Origin: Pseudomonas thivervalensis
GTDB lineage: Bacteria > Pseudomonadota > Gammaproteobacteria > Pseudomonadales > Pseudomonadaceae
Length of the DNA: 64,000 bases
Direction: 5' to 3'
NCBI RefSeq assembly: GCF_001269655.1
Contig: NZ_LHVE01000001.1
Coordinates: 62,001 to 126,000, forward strand
Shown: positions 9,572 through 17,369 of the stretch, in pieces
Layout of the letters: each line of letters starts with the position of its first letter
Position numbering within the stretch: position 1 is the first letter of the stretch
Made by a program: the position numbers and the translations under genes
The notes under the pieces: model-generated
The model's database searches: none
Told to the model about the DNA's origin: nothing
Seen by the model: the letters and a program-made list of their open reading frames with translations, nothing else

Positions 9572-10928
9572 ATCAGGTTTGAAGGGCGCGGTGGGCCGCT
9601 ATTTCAAAGGCACCGACTCGCTGCACGGCCAACCGCTGCCCGAGGTCAACAAAGCCCTGATCGAGGACGCTCCCCGGGTGGTGCGTTTGACGATCTGGGG
9701 CATCATCGGCTTTTTTGTATTCCTGGTGCTGTGGGCCAACTTCGCCGAGATCGACGAAGTGACCAAGGGCGACGGCAAGGCGATTCCATCGTCCAAGATC
9801 CAGAAGATCCAGAACCTGGAAGGCGGCATCGTTGCAGAGCTGTTCGTCAAGGAAGGGCAGATCGTCGAAGCCGGCGCGTCGCTGATTCGCCTGGACGACA
9901 CGCGGTTCGTCTCCAACGTCGGCGAGACCGAAGCGGATCGCCTGTCCATGCTGTTGCGGGTCGAGCGCCTGAGTGCCGAGGTCGATGACCGGCCGCTGAA
10001 CTTCCCGGTCGATGTGCTCAAGGCGGTGCCGGGCCAGGCCGCCAGTGAAGAGTCGCTGTACATCAGCCGCCGCCAGCAGTTGCACGATGAAATTGGTGGC
10101 TTGCAGGAGCAGTTGATCCAGCGTCAGCAAGAGCTGCGCGAGTTTGTGTCCAAGCAGGCGCAGTACCGCTCCGGCCTGGCGCTGCAACGCCAGGAAATCA
10201 ACATGTCCGAGCCGCTGGTAGCCCAAGGCGCGGTGTCGCCGGTGGAAGTGCTGCGGCTCAAGCGCGCCGAAGTCGAGACCCGCGGGCAACTGGACGCCAC
10301 GACGCTGGCGATTCCTCGCGCCGAGTCGGCGATCAAGGAAGTGCAGCGCAAGATCGACGAGACCCGCGGAAAATTCCGCAGCGAAGCCCTGACCCAACTC
10401 AACGAAGCACGCACCGACCTGAACAAGGCCCAAGCCACCGGCAAGGCCCTGGAGGACCGTGTGAGCCGTACCCTGGTGACCTCGCCGGTGCGCGGCATTG
10501 TCAATAAACTGCTGGTGAACACCATCGGCGGGGTGATCCAGCCCGGCAGCGACCTGGTGGAAATCGTGCCGCTGGACGACACCCTCCTGGTGGAAGCGAA
10601 AATCCGTCCCCAGGACATCGCCTTCCTGCACCCCGGCCAGGACGCCACGGTAAAATTCACCGCCTACGACTACACCATCTACGGTGGGATGAAAGCCAAG
10701 CTGGAACAGATCGGTGCCGACACCATCACCGATGAAGACAAGAAAACCACCTACTACATCATCAAGCTGCGCACCGAACGCAGCCACCTGGGCACGCCTG
10801 AAAAGCCCTTGCTGATCATCCCTGGGATGGTGGCGTCGGTGGACATCATCACCGGCAAGAAAACCGTGCTGAGCTACCTGCTCAAGCCGATCATCAAGGC
10901 CCGGTCCGAGGCGTTGCACGAGCGGTAG
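9561..10928 (+). CDS. lapC: HlyD-family membrane fusion protein, LapC-like
   Basis: This 455-residue protein starts at a GTG that overlaps the end of lapB, so the two are translationally coupled. One transmembrane helix lies near residues 43-62. A lipoyl-like half domain (QNLEGGIVAELFVKEGQ), a long coiled-coil hairpin at about residues 150-300, and the C-terminal beta domain with the HlyD-type ending follow. It should bridge the LapB ATPase and the LapE channel. The cluster ends here; REP-like palindromes and a non-related operon follow. Confidence 0.93.
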   Translation: MLLKSGLKGAVGRYFKGTDSLHGQPLPEVNKALIEDAPRVVRLTIWGIIGFFVFLVLWANFAEIDEVTKGDGKAIPSSKIQKIQNLEGGIVAELFVKEGQIVEAGASLIRLDDTRFVSNVGETEADRLSMLLRVERLSAEVDDRPLNFPVDVLKAVPGQAASEESLYISRRQQLHDEIGGLQEQLIQRQQELREFVSKQAQYRSGLALQRQEINMSEPLVAQGAVSPVEVLRLKRAEVETRGQLDATTLAIPRAESAIKEVQRKIDETRGKFRSEALTQLNEARTDLNKAQATGKALEDRVSRTLVTSPVRGIVNKLLVNTIGGVIQPGSDLVEIVPLDDTLLVEAKIRPQDIAFLHPGQDATVKFTAYDYTIYGGMKAKLEQIGADTITDEDKKTTYYIIKLRTERSHLGTPEKPLLIIPGMVASVDIITGKKTVLSYLLKPIIKARSEALHER

Positions 10929-10962
10929 CACCTCAGAGCTGACTCCTCAAGCTGCCGATTTA

Positions 10963-11056
10963 TGGCTTGAGGGTTTGAGGCCTTTAGGGCTTGAGGCCTT
11001 TAGGGCTTGAAGGCTTGAAGGCTTGAAGGCTTGAGGGTTTGAAGGTTTGAGGCCTT
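10963..11056. repeat. Short tandem repeats of GGCTTGAAG / GAGGCCTTTAGG type
   Basis: Immediately downstream of lapC, a low-complexity stretch is built from near-perfect 9-bp units (GGCTTGAAG, with GGCTTGAGG variants) and 18-bp doublets that contain GAGGCCTTTAGGGCTT. It abuts a REP-like palindrome. No gene or clear terminator is seen in it. Confidence 0.75.
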
Positions 11057-11057
11057 T

Positions 11058-11150
11058 GTGGCGAGGGAGCTTGCTCCCGCTTGAGTGCGTAGCGCTCATC
11101 GCTTTTTTGTGGCCGCTGCGCGCCCCAGCGGGAGCAAGCTCCCTCGCCAC
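11058..11150. repeat. REP-like inverted pair, family A (GTGGCGAGGGAGCTTGCTCC)
   Basis: The left arm at 11058 reads GTGGCGAGGGAGCTTGCTCC and the right arm ending at 11150 is its reverse complement. It is one of many copies of this intergenic palindrome in the window, and lies between lapC and the dioxygenase gene. Confidence 0.85.
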
Positions 11151-11220
11151 AGGACCGCGGCGCTCCCACAGGATCAGAGTTGCTGCCGCAGGTTCTGCCA
11201 TATGGTTATGCATTTTTAAT

Positions 11221-11252
11221 ATTTAAATTTCGTTTCTTATACCCTTAAAGTC
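11221..11252 (+). promoter_or_regulatory. Conserved 32-bp upstream element shared with the amino acid importer operon
   Basis: This stretch begins ATTTAAATTT, continues with TTCTTAT and ends TTAAAGTC. It matches 27 of 32 positions, without gaps, at 40591-40622. Each copy lies about 75-120 bp before the first gene of an importer operon. It may be an activator site for sulfur limitation (CysB or a similar regulator), but that is inference. The region 11151-11370 otherwise holds only AT-rich sequence and the ribosome site for the next gene. Confidence 0.5.
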
Positions 11253-11370
11253 ATCCCCCTGCGTACCTGCCGACCAATCGGCGCGCCGCACGACACAAAC
11301 CAACACGGTGACCCCGTGAGTTTTGATCGATTGCGCGCCCATTGAAGCGCGCCGTGCGTGGGAGTGATGT

Positions 11371-12273
11371 ATGCCAGCCGTCTCTTATTCTCCAGATTCA
11401 CCTATCGCGAACATTGCGCCGCAGTCGTTCGACATTCGCCCGTTCCCCGATGCCGTGGGTGCCGAGATCGTCGGGCTGGACCTGTCCCGACCGATCAATG
11501 ACCAGGACTTCGCCCGCATCCACCGTGCGCACCTGGACTATCACGTCGTGGTGTTCCGCGACCAACGCATCACCCCCGAACAGCACATCGCTTTCAGCCG
11601 TCGTTTTGGCGTGCTGCAGATCCATGTGCTCAAGCAGTTCCTGCTGGCCGGGCATCCGGAAATCCTCATCGTTTCCAACATCATCGAAAACGGCCAATCC
11701 ATCGGCCTGGGGGATGCCGGCAAGTTCTGGCATTCGGACCTTTCCTATAAAGAATTGCCCAGCCTCGGCTCGATGCTTCATGCCCAGGAACTGCCGAGCG
11801 AAGGCGGCGACACGCTGTTCGCCGACATGCACAAGGCCTGGGACGGTTTGCCCGACGCATTGCGTAAAGCGGTCGAAGGCCGTTCGGCGGCCCATTCCTA
11901 CACGGCGCGCTACAGCGAAACCAAATTCGAAGGCAACTGGCGCCCGACGTTGACGCCTGAACAACTGGCCCAGGTCGCCGAAGTCGTCCATCCGATTGTC
12001 CGCACCCACCCGGAAACCGGGCGCAAGGCGTTGTTCGTCAGCGAGGGGTTCACCACCCGCATCGTTGGCCTGCCGGAGGATGAAAGCCAAGCCATCCTGA
12101 CGGAGCTGTATGCCCACAGCGTGCTGCCCCAGAACATCTATCGCCACCAATGGCAGCCCCACGACCTGGTGTTCTGGGACAACCGCTCGCTGATCCACTT
12201 GGCCGCCGGGTGCCCGAGCCATCTGCGCCGCAAGCTGTATCGCACCACCATCCAGGGCGACGCCCCTTTCTGA
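11371..12273 (+). CDS. TauD/AtsK-family Fe(II)/2-oxoglutarate dioxygenase
   Basis: This 300-residue protein belongs to the TauD/TfdA family. The iron ligands are visible as H121-x-D123 (FWHSDLS) and H276, and R291, 15 residues after the distal His, fits the 2-oxoglutarate-binding arginine of TauD. The family oxidatively cleaves taurine, alkylsulfates or related organosulfur compounds to release sulfite or sulfate. The length fits AtsK alkylsulfatase slightly better than TauD, but the substrate cannot be set from sequence. It leads a four-gene unit with an aliphatic sulfonate-type ABC importer, which supports a role in sulfur scavenging. Confidence 0.85.
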   Translation: MPAVSYSPDSPIANIAPQSFDIRPFPDAVGAEIVGLDLSRPINDQDFARIHRAHLDYHVVVFRDQRITPEQHIAFSRRFGVLQIHVLKQFLLAGHPEILIVSNIIENGQSIGLGDAGKFWHSDLSYKELPSLGSMLHAQELPSEGGDTLFADMHKAWDGLPDALRKAVEGRSAAHSYTARYSETKFEGNWRPTLTPEQLAQVAEVVHPIVRTHPETGRKALFVSEGFTTRIVGLPEDESQAILTELYAHSVLPQNIYRHQWQPHDLVFWDNRSLIHLAAGCPSHLRRKLYRTTIQGDAPF

Positions 12274-12310
12274 TCGGCTGCGCAGCGCGCAAAGAGCCCG
12301 GAGAATCACC

Positions 12311-13336
12311 ATGTCCACACGCATTGCTTTTGCACCGCTGGCCGCTGCCATCGGTCTGGGGTTCAGTTTGCTGGCCGGCAGCCTGGTCGCGCCGGCCAGT
12401 GCTCACGCCGAGGGCGAGATTCGCATCGCCGAGCAGTTCGGCATCGTTTACCTGTTGCTGAACGTGGTCCGTGACCAGCAACTGATCGAGAAACACGGCA
12501 AGGAAGAGGGCATCGACATCAAGGTCGACTGGACCCAGCTATCAGGCGGCGCGGCGGTCAACGATGCGTTGTTGTCGGGCTCCATCGACATTGCCGGGGC
12601 CGGCGTCGGGCCGTTGTTGACGGTGTGGGACCGCACCCGTGGCAAGCAGAACGTCAAGGCCGTGGCCTCCCTGGGCAACTTTCCCTATTACCTGTTGAGC
12701 AACAACCCGAAGGTCAAGACCATCGCCGACTTCACCGAAAAGGACCGCATCGCGGTGCCGGCGGTGGGTGTCTCCGTGCAGTCGCGCTTCCTGCAATACG
12801 CCGCCGCGAAACAGTGGGGCGACAAGGACTTCAATCGCCTCGACAAGTACACCCTGGCCGTCCCGCACCCGGACGCCACGGCCGCGCTGATTGCCGGTGG
12901 TACAGAGTTGAGCGGGCACTTTTCCAACCCGCCGTTCCAGGACCAGGCCCTGCAAAACCCCAACGTCCACGTCGTACTCAACTCCTATGACGTGCTCGGG
13001 CCGAATTCGCCCACGGTGCTGTTCGCCACCGAAAAATTCCGCGACGAGAACCCGAAGACCTACAAGGCCTTCGTCGAGGCCCTGACCGAAGCGGCCGAGT
13101 TCGCCCAGAAGGACAAAGGCGCGGCGGCGGACACCTACCTGCGGGTGACCAAGGCCAAGATCGACCGGGCGACCTTGCTGAAGATCATCGACAACCCGCA
13201 GATCGAATTCACCGTCACCCCGAAAAACACTTACCCGCTGGCGGAATTCCTCTACCGCGTCGGCGCCATCAAGAACAAGCCGGCTTCGTGGGAGGACTAT
13301 TTCTTCCAAGACGCCAAACCGTTGCAGGGGAGCTGA
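12311..13336 (+). CDS. Periplasmic substrate-binding protein, SsuA/TauA/AtsR-like
   Basis: This 341-residue protein has a signal peptide (cleavage after an ASAHA-like site near residue 35). The mature start is EIRIAEQFGIVYLLL, and the fold is of the NMT1/SsuA type used for aliphatic sulfonates, sulfate esters and taurine. It should deliver the ligand to the permease and ATPase encoded next. It lies 37 bp after the dioxygenase gene, so the enzyme and uptake system are likely made together under sulfur limitation. The exact ligand is not known. Confidence 0.85.
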   Translation: MSTRIAFAPLAAAIGLGFSLLAGSLVAPASAHAEGEIRIAEQFGIVYLLLNVVRDQQLIEKHGKEEGIDIKVDWTQLSGGAAVNDALLSGSIDIAGAGVGPLLTVWDRTRGKQNVKAVASLGNFPYYLLSNNPKVKTIADFTEKDRIAVPAVGVSVQSRFLQYAAAKQWGDKDFNRLDKYTLAVPHPDATAALIAGGTELSGHFSNPPFQDQALQNPNVHVVLNSYDVLGPNSPTVLFATEKFRDENPKTYKAFVEALTEAAEFAQKDKGAAADTYLRVTKAKIDRATLLKIIDNPQIEFTVTPKNTYPLAEFLYRVGAIKNKPASWEDYFFQDAKPLQGS

Positions 13337-13341
13337 TCGTC

Positions 13342-14202
13342 ATGAACGCGCCATTGCAAGGCCACGCGGCCAGCAACCCCACCTCCACCGGCACGGCGTT
13401 GTTGTCGGTGGATAACGTCAGCTTGGAATACCGCACCCCGCAACGAGTGGTGCGGGCCACCCACCAAGTGAGCTTCGAGGTCGATCCGGCGGACCGCTTC
13501 GTACTGCTCGGCCCGTCCGGGTGCGGCAAGTCCACACTGCTCAAGGCCATTGGCGGTTTCATCGCGCCGTGCGAAGGCGAGATTCGCTTGCAAGGCCAAA
13601 CCGTCCGCGCACCGGGCCCGGATCGCATTGTGGTGTTTCAGGAGTTCGACCAACTGCCACCGTGGAAAACCGTCAAGCAGAACGTGATGTTTGCCCTGCT
13701 GGCGTCGGGCACGCTCAAGCGTCGCGAAGCCGAGGAGCGGGCGTTGCACTATCTCGACAAGGTCGGGCTGGCGGCGTTTGCCGATGCCTACCCCCACACG
13801 TTGTCCGGCGGCATGAAAGCCCGCGTCGCGATTGCCCGGGCGTTGGCAATGCAACCGAAAATCCTCCTGATGGACGAACCCTTCGCCGCCCTCGATGCCC
13901 TGACCCGACGCAAGATGCAGGAAGAATTGCTGCTGCTCTGGGAGGAAGTGCGTTTCACGTTGCTGTTCGTCACCCACTCCATCGAAGAAGCGTTGGTGGT
14001 GGGCAATCGCATCCTGCTGTTGTCACCGCACCCGGGACGGGTCCGGGCGGAGATCCACAGCCATCAATACGATCTGCACAGCCTCGGCGGCGTCGGGTTC
14101 CAACACACGGCGCGGCGGATTCATGGATTGCTGTTCAATGAAGGTCAGCCGCCTGAAACCGAGCGAGAGCTGGATTTCACCGACATCCGTATCGCCTACT
14201 GA
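13342..14202 (+). CDS. ABC importer ATP-binding protein, SsuB/TauB-like
   Basis: I chose ATG 13342 (286 residues) because it gives a normal N terminus right after the binding-protein stop. Upstream codons in frame would run into that gene. Walker A (GPSGCGKST), the signature (LSGGMKARVAIARAL) and Walker B (ILLMDEPFAALD) are intact, and the pattern QEFDQLPPWKTV is typical of the nitrate/sulfonate/taurine subfamily. It should energise uptake of the organosulfur ligand. A REP-like palindrome separates it from the permease gene. Confidence 0.88.
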   Translation: MNAPLQGHAASNPTSTGTALLSVDNVSLEYRTPQRVVRATHQVSFEVDPADRFVLLGPSGCGKSTLLKAIGGFIAPCEGEIRLQGQTVRAPGPDRIVVFQEFDQLPPWKTVKQNVMFALLASGTLKRREAEERALHYLDKVGLAAFADAYPHTLSGGMKARVAIARALAMQPKILLMDEPFAALDALTRRKMQEELLLLWEEVRFTLLFVTHSIEEALVVGNRILLLSPHPGRVRAEIHSHQYDLHSLGGVGFQHTARRIHGLLFNEGQPPETERELDFTDIRIAY

Positions 14203-14206
14203 CCCT

Positions 14207-14310
14207 GTAGGAGCTGTCGAGTGCAACGAGGCTGCGATCTTTTGATCTTTCGTCCGAGACTCAAGCGTCAGGGGAAAGATCGCAGCCTCGTTGCACTCGA
14301 CAGCTCCTAC
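14207..14310. repeat. REP-like inverted pair, family B, inside an importer operon
   Basis: The left arm starts GTAGGAGCTGTCGAGTGCAA at 14207 and the right arm ends at 14310 with its reverse complement. The arms are long and could form a strong hairpin. The element fills the space between the ATPase stop and the permease ribosome site, so it may cause partial termination or mRNA stabilisation within the operon. Confidence 0.85.
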
Positions 14311-14344
14311 GGGGCGGTGCCAGATTCTGAAAAAGAGAGAGTCT

Positions 14345-15211
14345 ATGAGCCAGTTATCGCCTGCGCGCGAAGAATACGAAGTCGACCTGCAACCGCTGAC
14401 CCATGTGCCGCTGGAGCGGGAATTGCCCTTGGGGCAGCGCCTCTGGCAACAGGGGTGGCTGCGGAAATGTTTGATCCTGTTGCTGCTGGCGCTGGTGTGG
14501 GAGGGCGTGGCGCGTTACCAGAACAACGACCTGCTGCTGCCGAGCTTCTTGCAGACCGCCAGCGCGTTGTACGACGGTTTGCTCAGTGGCGAGCTGCTGG
14601 GCAAGGTGTGGATTTCCCTGGTGGTGCTGCTCAAGGGCTATCTGCTGGGCATCCTCCTGGCGTTTGGCCTGACCACCCTGGCGGTGTCGACCCAGTTGGG
14701 TCGCGACCTGCTCAGCACGTTGACGTCGATGTTCAATCCGCTGCCGGCCATCGCCCTGTTGCCGTTGGCGCTATTGTGGTTTGGCCTGGGGCAGAACAGC
14801 CTGATTTTCGTGCTGGTGCATTCGGTGTTGTGGGCGCTGGCGTTGAACATGTATGCGGGGTTTCTTGGCGTGTCGGAAACGCTGCGCATGGCCGGGCGCA
14901 ACTACGGGCTCAAGGGCCTGCGCTTTGTGCTGTTCATCTTGATCCCGGCGGCACTGCCGTCGATCCTCGCCGGGTTGAAGATCGGCTGGGCCTTCGCCTG
15001 GCGGACCCTGATCGCCGCCGAGCTGGTGTTTGGCGCCACCAGCGGCAAGGGCGGCCTGGGCTGGTACATTTTCCAGAATCGCAACGAGCTGTACACCGAC
15101 AAGGTGTTTGCCGGGTTGGCGGTGGTAATCCTGATCGGACTGCTGGTGGAGAACCTGGTGTTCGACAGTTTGGAGCGGGTGACGGTGAAGCGGTGGGGGA
15201 TGCAGCGGTGA
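14345..15211 (+). CDS. ABC importer permease, SsuC/TauC-like
   Basis: The start at ATG 14345 (288 residues) follows a purine-rich ribosome site. The longer frame from 14291 would read through the REP palindrome and was rejected. The protein has about six transmembrane segments and the permease EAA loop near AGRNYGLKGLRFVLFILIP. It completes the importer begun at 12311. Together with the dioxygenase this makes a complete scavenging unit for a sulfonate or sulfate ester. No regulator is encoded nearby. Confidence 0.87.
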   Translation: MSQLSPAREEYEVDLQPLTHVPLERELPLGQRLWQQGWLRKCLILLLLALVWEGVARYQNNDLLLPSFLQTASALYDGLLSGELLGKVWISLVVLLKGYLLGILLAFGLTTLAVSTQLGRDLLSTLTSMFNPLPAIALLPLALLWFGLGQNSLIFVLVHSVLWALALNMYAGFLGVSETLRMAGRNYGLKGLRFVLFILIPAALPSILAGLKIGWAFAWRTLIAAELVFGATSGKGGLGWYIFQNRNELYTDKVFAGLAVVILIGLLVENLVFDSLERVTVKRWGMQR

Positions 15212-15238
15212 ACCGTTCTGAAGTAATACTCCGAACCC

Positions 15239-15262
15239 GTGGCGAGGGAGCTTGCTCCCGCT
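15239..15262. repeat. Single family A REP-like arm
   Basis: This is one GTGGCGAGGGAGCTTGCTCC arm without a matching right arm. The remaining gap to 15436 shows nothing further except a short GCCTGCGAAGCAGG palindrome near 15320. Confidence 0.7.
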
Positions 15263-15436
15263 CGGCTGCGCAGCAGTCGCAAAACCGGGCCATGCGGTTT
15301 ACCTGAAGGAATGCTGGGGGCCTGCGAAGCAGGTCTCGTTGGTGAAATTTAATTATCGCTGCCAGTCCATCCGCCCAGTAAAGCCCCTCCCTTTTCCTTT
15401 AGACTTGCGGCCCTCAGCAAGCCTTCAGGACACGGA

Positions 15437-15925
15437 ATGCCAGTCCCCTCCAGCACCCTTCGCAACGCCTTGGTCGTTTGGTTGTACGCGGCAGCCCTGA
15501 TGCATCTGCTCGCCGGCCTCACGCTGACGTGGGCCGGTCATTCCGGCTTGCTCGATAACTACTTGAACACCATCGAACAGGCGTTCTGGGGCGCCAATGC
15601 CGTGCCCGCGACGGCCCGCGCGCAACAGGTCTGGTGGCTGGCCTTGTTCGGCGCCACATTGCAGAGCTATGGGCTGTACATGCTCGCCCTCGTCCATATT
15701 GGCAATCGATTGAAGCGCGCCATGCCCTGGGGTTGGCTGGTCGCCGGCATCCTGCTCTGGGCGCCCCAGGACATGTTGATTTCCGCCCAGGCCCGGGTCT
15801 GGTCGCACCTGTGGTTCGACAGCTTTGCCTTGCTCGTTTTATTGCCGCCGCTGTTCTGGCTCTATCGCCACGATCGCCGCCCCTCCCAGACTGACAACGC
15901 GTCGAGTGACTCTAACCATGGCTGA
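15437..15925 (+). CDS. Small membrane protein of unknown function
   Basis: This 162-residue protein has about four hydrophobic segments: residues about 10-32, 68-88, 97-115 and 122-142. I see no recognised catalytic motif. Its last codons overlap the start of the next gene by 8 bp, so it is translationally coupled to the membrane-anchored epimerase and probably works with it. An alternative reading is a DoxX-like or other small integral membrane family, which I cannot confirm. Confidence 0.75.
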   Translation: MPVPSSTLRNALVVWLYAAALMHLLAGLTLTWAGHSGLLDNYLNTIEQAFWGANAVPATARAQQVWWLALFGATLQSYGLYMLALVHIGNRLKRAMPWGWLVAGILLWAPQDMLISAQARVWSHLWFDSFALLVLLPPLFWLYRHDRRPSQTDNASSDSNHG

Positions 15926-17360
15926 TTTTTCACTGCTGGACTGGGCCATCTCCCTGCTGATCGCCCAGGCAATCCTCGGCGCGCTGGATACCCTGTATCA
16001 CCACGAACTCACCGTCGCCTTGCCCTATCGCCACAGTGCGCGGCTGGAGCTGTCGATCCACGCCTTGCGCTCGTGCTTCTACGGGATTCTGTTCCTGGGC
16101 ATTGCGCATCTGGCCTTCGAGGGAACGTGGGCAGTTGTTATCGCGCTGCTGTTCGCACTGGAGATTTGCCTGACGCTGTGGGACTTCGTGGTCGAGGACC
16201 GCAGCCGCAAATTGCCGCCCATCGAGCGCATCATGCACACCGTGCTGGCGGTCAACGGCGGGGCCTTCTTTGCGCTGTACGGCGTGCAACTGGCGCAGTG
16301 GGCGAGTTTGCCAACCGGCCTGGGCGCGATCGACCTCGGCTGGCGCGGCTGGCTGCTGACCTTGTTCGCCATCGGCGTCACGGCCTCGGGGATTCGCGAC
16401 GGTTTGGCGGCCTTGCGCATGCAGCGCGCGGGCAAGCCCGCCAACCCGTTTGCCGGGGGTGCCTACAAGCGCGTGCTGGTCACGGGTGGCACCGGGTTTA
16501 TCGGCGAGACGCTGGTCAATCAACTGCTCGACGCCGGGCACACGGTCAGCGTGCTGGCTCGCGATCCGTTGAAAGCGGCCTATCTGTTTGACGGCCGCGC
16601 CCGTTGCGTGCGCTCGCTGGGCAAACTGGGCCATGACGAAACCTTCGATGTACTGATCAACCTGGCGGGCGCACCAGTGGCCGGGCCGCGCTGGAGTCCC
16701 AAGCGCCAGGCGCAACTCATTGCCAGCCGGGTCAACACCACCGAAGCCTTGATGACTTGGTTGAAAAACGCCCGACATAAACCGGCGTTGTGGATACAGG
16801 CCTCGGCCGTCGGTTTTTACGGCGTGCGTGACGCCAGCGAAAGCCTCGATGAAAGTGCGGCCCAGGGCGATGGTTTCATGGCTGAACTGTGTGTGCGCTG
16901 GGAAGCCTCCGCCCGGCCCGCCACGGAATTGGGTGTGCGACAGGTGGTGATGCGCCTGGGCGTGGTGTTCGGCCCGGGCGGTGCGTTGCTGCCGTTGCTG
17001 ATTCCGTTTCGGCTGGGGTTCGGCGGGCGGATGGGCGACGGTCGGCAAATCATGAGTTGGGTGCACCGCGACGATGTCATCCAGGTGATCGCCCGTGCGT
17101 TCGATGACGAAAGCCTGAGCGGCACTTACAACCTGGTGGCGCCGGAAACGGTCAGCCAGGCGCTGTTCGCCGAAAGCGTCGGCAAGGTGCTCAAGCGCCC
17201 GGTGTGGTTCCACATTCCTGCCGCGCCGGTGCGTGTCTTGGCAGGCGAAATGGCCCAGTTGTTTTTCGACGGCCAGCGCGTGGTGCCCAATCGTCTCGTC
17301 GAGGCCGGCTATACGTTCCGTTACCCGACGCTCGACGCTGCCCTGCGCGACCTGGCCTAA
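15918..17360 (+). CDS. Membrane-anchored NAD-dependent epimerase (SDR39U1/YfcH type)
   Basis: The start at ATG 15918 gives 480 residues. Residues 1 to about 175 contain around five hydrophobic segments, and the rest is an extended SDR domain beginning KRVLVTGGTGFIG with the GxxGxxG NAD(P)-binding motif. Later blocks (NLAGAPVAGPRWS, SAVGFYG, SWVHRDDVI) fit the SDR39U1/YfcH (TIGR01777) family. YfcH itself is about 300 residues, so the membrane module is an N-terminal addition. The gene overlaps the preceding membrane protein gene and is 9 bp before the fusion protein gene. The substrate is unknown. Confidence 0.82.
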   Translation: MADFSLLDWAISLLIAQAILGALDTLYHHELTVALPYRHSARLELSIHALRSCFYGILFLGIAHLAFEGTWAVVIALLFALEICLTLWDFVVEDRSRKLPPIERIMHTVLAVNGGAFFALYGVQLAQWASLPTGLGAIDLGWRGWLLTLFAIGVTASGIRDGLAALRMQRAGKPANPFAGGAYKRVLVTGGTGFIGETLVNQLLDAGHTVSVLARDPLKAAYLFDGRARCVRSLGKLGHDETFDVLINLAGAPVAGPRWSPKRQAQLIASRVNTTEALMTWLKNARHKPALWIQASAVGFYGVRDASESLDESAAQGDGFMAELCVRWEASARPATELGVRQVVMRLGVVFGPGGALLPLLIPFRLGFGGRMGDGRQIMSWVHRDDVIQVIARAFDDESLSGTYNLVAPETVSQALFAESVGKVLKRPVWFHIPAAPVRVLAGEMAQLFFDGQRVVPNRLVEAGYTFRYPTLDAALRDLA

Positions 17361-17369
17361 GGAGCGCTC

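Noticed and set aside
13288..13341. Earlier start for the importer ATPase gene
   Set aside because: It overlaps the binding-protein coding sequence. ATG 13342 gives the usual N terminus.
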